From Ichthyophonus hoferi (lineage: Eukaryota; Opisthokonta; Ichthyosporea; Ichthyophonida; Ichthyophonidae), in assembly GCA_002751075.1 (NCBI GenBank), contig NAOQ01000071.1, forward strand, positions 173,313-188,306: a DNA stretch of 14,994 nucleotides. Direction: 5' to 3'. The notes beneath the pieces are model-generated. The model saw only the letters and a list, made by a program, of their open reading frames with translations, had not been told where the DNA came from and made no database searches. Positions 7,437-14,994 of the stretch are shown here, one piece after another. Within the stretch, counting starts at the first letter, position 1. Each line of letters begins with the position of its first letter. A program made the translations under genes and the position numbers.

Positions 7437-9260
7437 ATGTCCAGTCACAAGTCATCGCCTGTGCCAAAGTCTAAAGATGTCCCACCCTTCCTTAGGAAAC
7501 TTTACCAGTAAGTTAAAGCTACCTCTCTGTTCTTCTGCCCTTCCATTGTATCTGGATTTTTCTTTATTTCCTTGTCCTTTCTCTTTGCTGTGTATCACCT
7601 TGACTGCCTCCCTTTGCATACTGAGGATAGTACTTTGTAAAATTCAGGCTAGTCTTTTAATTTATTGATTCATGAAAATGTGCTTTTGCGACTCTTGCCG
7701 ACTCAGTATATGCAGTGTTCCTGTAGTCCTGCAACGTCTAGTTTATACAAGCAGTCTTTCTCTGTTATTGTTTGTATCTGTTTTGTTCTCTACATAAGTG
7801 TGTCTTGGATTGTTGCCTTGGGGAATCGCTCTAGCTTTCCTGTTAGATAAGAAATATGTGTATGTATAAAGACATATGGTTGTTAAAAAGAGAGTTAATT
7901 TGAACCTGTAGAGAGAGAAGGTGCTTTGGCTGGCAGTGCTGGTAAACAGCATGGCCTTAGGACCATGGGGTACTAACCAGGACGGTTGTCCCACAGTATG
8001 GTAGAAGAGCCGGAAACTAATAACTGTATCCGCTGGAACGAGATGGGTGATGGCTTTATTCTCGTAAATGCTGAGATATTTGCCCGGGACGTTCTTCCCC
8101 GCTACTTCAAGCACAACAATTTTGCCACGTTTGTAAGGCAATTAAATATGTATGACTTCAGCAAGGTAGGGCTGGTAGACAAGGGAGTAGTGGCGGTGGG
8201 TGAATTCCACGCTTGGCAGTTCACCCATTCCTTCTTTATACGCGGGCGGCCTGACCTAATCATTAATATTCATCGTAAAACCTATGTGCCTGCCGCGGAG
8301 AAGCGAGTCAAGAGTGACCACGATATGGACGAACTGGTGCGACAGCTGGAAGACTTACATTCGGAAAACCAAGACCTACAAGATAACGTGGTTAAGTTAA
8401 AACAAGAGAGTACTGAGCTTAAACGCCAGAATATGATTCTAATGCAAAATTCTCAGCTTACTCTAGCTCGCACTTCAGAGCTCCATGACACAGTGGAGAA
8501 AATATTAAAATTCCTGGCCACCGTCTACTCACCCGAGTTTATTCGTCAACAGTTATCCGCCCAGCCAGCCCTTCTCGATCATCTCTCAGCCACCCAGACT
8601 ACCCAGACTTCAACTAATCTATCAGGTCTATCTCTTAGCAACAATGTCAGCCTGTTGCCCAATGCCATGTCTTCCTCAAGTGGCCCTAACAACCAATTGG
8701 TATATTTCTATGATGATCCTACCCTGGATGCCCTCCGGTCTCCAGCCGCCACCAATGGCTTATCAGCATCAAATATTCCCTTAGGGGCTGGCACCATTCC
8801 TCTTTCAAACACTTTATCTCCTCTCCCAGGCACTCTATCTACCTCCCCTCCCATCACCCCACAGGAGGGTAATACTAACTTAAAGCCAGAGCCAGAACAT
8901 CAGATTGAGGTCCTAGAGGATGGTGGGGTGGGGATACCCTCCTTTTTCAACGAAGACAACCACACTATATTCCATGGCACAGGGGACTGTGACACAGTGT
9001 TAGATGAAAGCCTAGACCTGTATGGGGTTAGTAGTCTGCCTACCATGTTGCCTGACTCTATTGAACCTCCCGAGTGCACCCCGGCCAGTGATGATTTGTG
9101 CTTGGGGTCGGAAAATGACATGTTGCAATTTCTCAATCCAGCCGAACTAGAGAGTCTTTCACATTCACAGGTGTCGCCATTACTAGGCCCTACAGAAGTA
9201 TCCTCCCCTTTGGAACCGCCAGATGCTGCAGTACTAGCAGGATCACCGTATAGGTCATAA
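7437..9260 (+). CDS. Heat shock factor-type transcription factor, 2 exons, complete
   Basis: Exons 7437-7507 and 7997-9260 join in phase 2 to 444 codons plus TAA. The 489-nt intron has GTAAGT, a perfect TACTAAC branch point and a CCACAG acceptor. ATG 7437 follows an in-frame TAG by 15 nt. The HSF DNA-binding domain spans about 15-118: PPFLRKLY, CIRW (34-37), VLPRYFKHNNFATFVRQLNM (56-75, recognition helix), then FFIRGRPDL and HRK. A heptad-rich HR-A/B trimerisation coiled coil follows (about 135-201), then a Ser/Thr/Pro/Asn-rich tail and an acidic-hydrophobic C terminus (for example NDMLQFLNPAELESL) that could activate transcription. Known: HSFs trimerise and bind GAA/TTC repeats in stress genes. 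Oddity: NMYDFSKV instead of NMYGFxKV; Asp here recalls fungal Skn7, but I see no receiver domain. HSF is more likely than Skn7. Confidence 0.93.
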
Positions 9261-9560
9261 TCTAAAACACTGTATGTGGTGCTAGTAATATAATAATATT
9301 CGCTTAGGTAGAAGCCTGTAATGGGCATGAGCTGAAGATATGGTTTTCATCCACCTGTGTATACCCAGTACATAGAAACAGCGAATGGCACGTCCACGTT
9401 GGTTTGCTTCTAAAGCTTTAACTGTTTTCTATTATTGTATAGCCCTTAATACTCAACAGCTTGTCTTGAATGAGTTTTACGAAATTACAACTTAGTGTTT
9501 AGTGTTTGGCAGGATTTTTGTATGACTAGTCAAAGTAGATAAGGTAGCTAATAAATGCCA
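9261..9560 (+). terminator. 3' region of the HSF gene with a possible poly(A) signal
   Basis: AATAAA occurs at 9550-9555, about 290 nt after the stop. AT-rich TAATATAATAATATT lies nearer, at about 9285-9300. Which one is used cannot be told from sequence. Confidence 0.35.
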
Positions 9561-11000
9561 ACTATCAAGGAGTGTGCGTCTATCCCCTACCATTATATAT
9601 GATAAATATCTGTGTAGATGTAGCCATGAATAGTTTCTAGTTATACTGGCGTTATCTATGCATACTTATGTTGATATTAGTGCTGATATGTACCTTGTAT
9701 TCGATTGTATTTATCTTTGATTACTGGCGTGTGATGGTACGAGGTCTTATTTCATACTAGTCAATTCTTTTACAGTAAGTAGATATATCTATATCATAAT
9801 GATTGGACAGTTACGTCTTACTGGACTTCGCTCGGAAGAGTACGTAAAAGATAGTGATATTTAGTTTGTCAACTACAAGACATGGACAGAATGTGCATGT
9901 AAAGATATATTATACCAACTGTCAGGGGTAACACTATGGTCCACCCCTTCAGTGTGTTCATATACAGCTTGTTATAACGGCCTATTGATAGCACTATGCT
10001 TTAAATTACTGATGTAATTATGTCTGCGACATAAATAGTTGTTAAAAAATATCTTGAACGACTTAGTATACTGGGTCACTGCATTAGTTAAACTATAGAT
10101 TCAAAAGGATTATACCCTCAAGTCCTATTGGGCAATAGCTAACTAAACTGTAGACGAATGGATCTAAGACATAATTTGGTTAACTTATAATCTGCTCTAG
10201 TTATAGAGGGGGCTAATAAATGGGCTGGTCTTGCCTGTTGGTACAGCCATGTCTGATCTATCTTAAGACCAGTCGACAGCCTGTATGTAGTAATTCAATT
10301 TTTGAATATAATTTATCTGTATCATCACTACTAAATAAGGCCACCAAGTACTAGAAAAGTACAGTTGGCCTAAGAGGTCAAACCTGTAAAATTCGTGGTT
10401 TAACGATACATATACAGTACTGGGTCAGGTGAAAAACAGGTATGTGACTACTGCTACTTGGGATATATTAGAATTAAACCGTCTGAAGACTTCAGTGCTT
10501 GTTATTATCAAATTTATGCTCGTGGTAATTTGTGATTTGTTGTAACTAAGACTTGGATGTGTAAAGTACATGGACTATAGTATCATACGTGATCTAGCAC
10601 TGAATAACTGCTGCCCTGCCCAAATAGACTGATTAGTAATTTTAAGATTATCTGTTGCAAATCAAATAATAGCCTAGTTTACCTTGATGTATATAAAAAA
10701 CATGGTAGGTTTATTGTGTGTTTCGTGTTTTTGACTCAATATGTAGTTAAGAAAACGGCTATATGATTGTATTATTATTGACAATAAATTTTTCTGTGCA
10801 TTTCTTTTTTTATTTAGTGTCATAGCTTCGGTTATAGATTAGACTTATTATATACTAATAGTTAAATTGTTGGTATTTTGTATGGTTCAAAACAAAATGG
10901 AGCGGGTTTGTAAATGAAGCCTGCAAACCTCTAACATTTTTAGAAAAATACTTGCTACTAAATATAATGTGAAGTAAAAATAAAAGAGCAAAATTGTATC
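9561..11000. other. AT-rich DNA with no recognisable gene
   Basis: All six frames are broken by frequent stops; no open stretch reaches 60 codons. I found no convincing exon, tRNA, rRNA or repeat array. It may be intergenic DNA or hold an unrecognised noncoding transcript. Confidence 0.6.
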
Positions 11001-12775
11001 TTTATAAAAGGAAAACCTAGATGTTTAACGCAATTAAATATAATTTGAGAGCACATAAAATTTATAGAATATATAATAATTTTAACCCAACAAATTCCCA
11101 GCCACTACCATTGCATCAATACTCTGCAAAAACAGCGACAATCTGGTAAAACTCATGTTATCAAAGACAACTCAGGGTATATGACAGTGTTTCTTTTCTT
11201 ATCTCCTGTTGGGAATAATAAGTAGAGACACGAGCGTTCCTGTGACCTATATTTGTTTGGAGGAAGAGAGAATACTGAATTAAGGGGCGTTTTAAAATGT
11301 CCTTTTGCATACACAGTACTGATATACTAACACATTTTTATTACTAAACAAGTCAGCCAGACTTGTCTTAGGCAGGATGTCTAACCAATGTGTTGTCTGG
11401 GCCCCAAAGTATATTATCTGAAATGACTTAATATATAACTGCAGGATCTCTACCTACCATTAGCTGGTTCCATTTTGATAGAATCTTGGATGGTCGTTTA
11501 GCACCAATAGTTTGTACTAACTATTTTTCAGGGTTACATATGCAAGAATAATTACCAAGAATATTAAATATTTATAGCTATATAAAGATATACCTAAATT
11601 AATTAAATATTCCTATTTTAACATCTCTAATATAAGAAACAATCATGAATACAATAGACATCTGTACTCATGAATTAAAATAATATTGTTTAAGCTAGTA
11701 TGTAAGAGAAAGCTGGCAAATAATTTGACCTTTACGGATAGATACTCTTAACTACATGTCATTTAAAATTATTTTCATAAATAACCATCTTAATAAATAA
11801 ATAATACTTGAAAAAGTACATCTCATACATATATATTTGATGAAGTCTTAAAATTATTGCTAGACTAAAATTGTCTATTGTATGTCATTTTCTTTTTTGA
11901 TCACATATCTCCTCTATTTGAGGATTATTTATTGAATTAAAATAAAACCTAAATATATGGCTTTAAAATCTAGCATTACCTATTATGACAATATTATAAA
12001 AAAATTTGCATTCAAATTTGCGTTTCCCAGACTCTTTGATGTAGCTTTTCAATGGAGCCCCATCAATTATTGTTTACAGATAAATCTATGTTGTACAATA
12101 TACCAAATAAGGTGAATATGTTAAGCTATTATGGCATTAAGAACATGCGTAGTGGCTACTATGTTATGCAATTATATGATAGAAATTTGGTAGCATGCAT
12201 TTAAAAATATTGAAATTTAAGAAAATTAATTAACAAAAAGTTAAAAATAGGTAGTCATTTATATGTTGGAATCTATTAAGGAGACCTGCTCTGAAGGTTT
12301 TATTTTTAACTAGATATGATAATCAAGGGATGCCCTGCCATTAAACTGTTGCTGTCAAACCTGAAGGTGATGTAAGTAGACTCAGTCTCAAAGTCAATAG
12401 ACTACCACCAACTAATATCTACTAAGCTGGTATGATTACTGCTGGAAAAATCTGAATATAAGACTGCATAGTCATTTAGGGTATCAGAAAGGTACTACTA
12501 AATGTCTTCTTGGCGCTCACTTGAATCTGTTAAAAACTCCACATGAAGTTTTTCTTTATATATTTTTGATGATGGGAGTTTGAAAATAATTGATGTTACT
12601 GATTTTACCCATTGACTACAGGTTATTTGGATGAGGAACTATAAACTGACTTAGTCATAATATTTTGAGTACAAAATTTGTATTATGAAGGCATCAATTA
12701 TAAATTGATCATGTCTAAGTGTCTGGATCTTGTACCAGAATTTACAAAGGCTATGTCTGTCAGATGTAATATCAG

Positions 12776-12895
12776 ATGAACACGATTCTTCAAAGGTGTC
12801 TGTCTGTTGACATAAAAAATCTGGATGATGCAGAGTTGAGATTGGTATCTACTCTTGGTGAAGTCATTGGTTCCTCACTAGTAGAAAACTTGTAG
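12776..12895 (+). other. Short ORF of unknown meaning (39 residues)
   Basis: ATG to TAG encodes 39 residues that include VDIKNLDDAELRLVSTLGEV, an amphipathic, protein-like sequence standing out from the low-complexity surroundings. A CAG just before the ATG could be an acceptor, so it might be part of an exon or a gene remnant. I do not recognise the family. Confidence 0.15.
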
Positions 12896-13573
12896 ACCAA
12901 GTCTTGTTAACGAAGATCCTCTGAATTTAAGAAAAATTCTATCTTTATCTTTTTTACTTTTTTCATGGACCACTTAATAGAAATTGGTGTTCTGACGTTC
13001 TTCTTCATATGAATGCTCTTGTTTTATTTATTACCATGATTGGTTATAGTCACAGCTTATTATCTATAAAATTGTTTACTGGTTTCTAACACATTTATTA
13101 CCATATGAGATTTGAGTGATCCTTAACCAAGTTCTGACCTCTGGTTATATAGCTTTTGGTGGAAGACCGGCCGGTCAGTCTTATGAGAGCCTAGTAATAA
13201 TGTTCAGTCAGGAAGTTTAAAACTTAAAATTGGGTTTGAATTAAAATTAAAATCCCCTAATATGTGGAAGTCCTAGAGCACAACCTCAACACTATCACTT
13301 TTCTATAAAGCATTAATACTAATAAGTATTCTATCTTACAAAGTAAAAATAAGATAAGGTATTCAAAGCTCTGGTTATGTTACATCTAAACGTAAGAGGT
13401 TTTCTAACAGTAGTTACTACTAAAATTGGCTAAATTTTAAGTCATATTAGTTAGTGTCACACCACTGAACTATCCAGCTACTTAAAATGAAAATGTACTT
13501 CACTATTGATTGTGCTGATCACATATCATTAGAGTTACAATACTATATATTATTCATATTCTGAATACATATA

Positions 13574-13765
13574 CTAACTATAAATGAAAACAATGTTGGG
13601 TTCTCCACTTGGGTCGGATGAAGCTTCAGTTCCAAATGTCTTAGAACCTAAAGAAGAAGAAAAATTAGACTCCTTGCAGACATTAAAACTACCCCCTAGA
13701 TTTCTCACAATAGCTTCTTCCTTTAAATCTGAGCTACCTTTTACTTTTACTTTTTTTTTTGCCAT
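13574..13765 (-). other. Short ORF of unknown meaning (63 residues)
   Basis: ATG to TAG encodes a peptide starting MAKKKVKVKG, lysine-rich through an A-run, then Ser/Gly/Glu-rich. The frame stays open upstream of the ATG for at least 12 more codons. The opposite strand is also open here (68 codons at 13584-13790), so openness alone is not strong evidence. No domain is visible. Confidence 0.15.
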
Positions 13766-14647
13766 GACCCAAAGTGCTGATACCTTATGACAGTACAGAC
13801 TTCTATTTTAAAGAAAAATATCTCTTTTGTATACTATTGGTTCTATTCAAAACTATTACTTTGGGTTCATCTCAGCTTAACGCATAAATATAGAAATACC
13901 TTTACTGGCTTGATTTGTTCACTGGTTTAGCTCAGGTTCTGACTAAGTGTCTGGAGCTTCTTTAAATGGTCTAGAGTTGTGGAGTATTGGGAAAAGTCTT
14001 TGACTTTTGCCCTTGTTTGTTATAAGTACATTTTTCTAAATACAATTCTTGACAAGTTCCTTAGGCCCATATTTAAGACCTAATCCTATACTTCACTACT
14101 TTCAGAAAAGTTCCTACTATTTCATTATAAAACATCCTTTGACTACAAAGTCTGACCTCTCCTTGATTGCAAAAGCCATCTTATGCTTGCAGAAAATCTG
14201 CAACATAGTTTTAAAATTCATCACTGGTTAAGTTAATAATTAATAACGGTTTGGAAATTGTAACATGCCTCTGAATTTATTACTCTAGTATAGACAAGGA
14301 AAAATCTTGGAGTGTTCAAGTTACCAGGCTCATTACCTTTTGTGGTGTGTTATGGTTTTACCTGATATGTTTTAAACTAATAACCACGATATAGTAAGCC
14401 ATATTTAAAAACAATCATGAAATGGGCATTTCACAGTTGTAAAGCAAGCTAAACCATGAAAAACTAGTATTAAGCTCTATTAGCTATTGGTTACAACAAT
14501 TATTTGTATAGTTTAAGCATAACTCAGCATTGGTCAGACGTTTCCGCCTTGCTATTGACTTATCCATCAATTGCAGGTTAATCAATGTAACCAATTAACA
14601 AACTATTCAATATTAACAGTAGACAAAACTGGCAGGTCAATTCTCAG

Positions 14648-14690
14648 TCTAAATTGTATCTCTTGATATAAGTGAGTGTTACAATTTAGA
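14648..14690. repeat. 11-bp perfect inverted repeat (hairpin, 21-nt loop)
   Basis: TCTAAATTGTA at 14648-14658 pairs perfectly with TACAATTTAGA at 14680-14690. No T-run or gene end sits beside it. It could be a small palindrome left by a mobile element or chance in AT-rich DNA. Confidence 0.6.
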
Positions 14691-14934
14691 TATCTTACCT
14701 GGATCTATAGACACTCCCTAAATTATAAATAGTTACATGAGCTTTTTAAAACTAACTATTACATGTTTAGAAGATTCAGAACTGTGTAATTAATTTTCAA
14801 AGAATAAGCTCTATTCAACAGATTATGCAATAAATAGTTGATATTATGAGATTTACAGTAATATGTCTTCTAAGTGATCACATAATCCTAGACAATGCCA
14901 AGCCTATTGTAACTCACTCCAGACCTATATTAAA

Positions 14935-14994
14935 ATGAAATTTACTCTCCATACTGGCAAAGTAAACACAGAAAAAGACACCAAGGACTCATCA
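14935..14994 (+). other. Possible start of an ORF running off the window
   Basis: ATG at 14935 opens 20 codons without a stop to the window edge, beginning MKFTLHTGKV and rich in Lys, Thr and Asp. The A-rich context before the ATG is compatible with a start. Too little is visible to judge whether it is a gene. Confidence 0.2.

Larger units (their letters stand above)
11001..14994. other. Very AT-rich DNA, no supported gene; a few short open stretches
   Basis: This stretch is poorer in G and C than anything before 9.3 kb and carries many A/T runs. It holds a TACTAAC...TTTTTCAG motif (11515-11531), a 39-codon ORF at 12776-12895, a 63-codon ORF at 13574-13765 (minus), a 20-codon ORF open to the window edge from ATG 14935, and a hairpin at 14648-14690. 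I recognise none of the encoded peptides. Decayed genes, the flank of another gene or plain intergenic DNA all fit. Confidence 0.5.

Noticed and set aside
7743-8141. Minus-strand open frame across the HSF exon start
   Set aside because: It is a shadow of the HSF DNA-binding exon and runs into the intron without any motif.
8900-9328. Minus-strand open frame opposite the HSF C terminus
   Set aside because: Antisense shadow of the acidic tail; Ser/Gly-rich composition mirrors the plus-strand codons.
12300-13900. Faint resemblance of some translated words to Ty1/copia-type retroelement proteins
   Set aside because: The words are short, out of the expected order and on both strands. No terminal repeats were seen, so no fossil element is called.
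13915-13965. tRNA-like A-box word (TTTAGCTCAGG), and a similar word on the minus strand near 13467
   Set aside because: No B box at the right distance and no cloverleaf pairing; not a tRNA, and too weak for a tRNA-derived SINE.
1-14994. CRISPR arrays, bacterial operons, ribosome binding sites
   Set aside because: Spliced eukaryotic genes throughout; the only tandem array is the coding minisatellite at the start, which has no spacers.

Overview
The window looks like nuclear DNA of a fungus, most likely an early-diverging lineage. Genes are split by many short GT-AG introns with TACTAAC-like branch points and frequent GTAGGT donors. One gene carries the Swi6/Mbp1-type ankyrin domain, which is otherwise known from the fungal SBF/MBF cell-cycle regulators. 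The lineage call is an inference from protein family content and intron style; nothing in the window fixes the species.

Layout. (1) Positions 1-4141, plus strand: the 3' part of a 12-exon gene whose 5' end lies outside the window. The visible 724 codons encode a 10-residue tandem repeat, a Pro/Gln/Asn-rich linker, a homeodomain with exact canonical spacing, a Swi6/Mbp1-type ankyrin block, a basic patch and a C-terminal coiled coil. All 11 intron phases are compatible and the exons sum to a whole number of codons. (2) Positions 4297-6567, minus strand: a complete 7-exon DEAD-box RNA helicase of 400 residues with a mitochondrial-presequence-like N terminus, similar to DDX28/MRH4. It converges on gene 1, with 155 bp between stop codons and a poly(A) signal on each side. 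(3) Positions 6568-7436: an AT-rich divergent promoter region with a 17-bp direct repeat, an inverted repeat and one E2F/SBF-like CGCGAAA site. (4) Positions 7437-9260, plus strand: a complete 2-exon heat-shock-factor-type transcription factor of 444 residues. (5) Positions 9261-14994: 5.7 kb of increasingly AT-rich DNA with no gene I can support. It holds only short open stretches, a hairpin and a splice-acceptor-like motif.

Functionally, two sequence-specific transcription regulators (a homeodomain/SBF-like protein and an HSF) flank a probable organelle RNA helicase. I see no operon-like logic. The most unusual object is the homeodomain joined to a Swi6/Mbp1 ankyrin domain, where the textbook family has a KilA-N/APSES DNA-binding domain. 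A KilA-N domain upstream of the window edge cannot be excluded.
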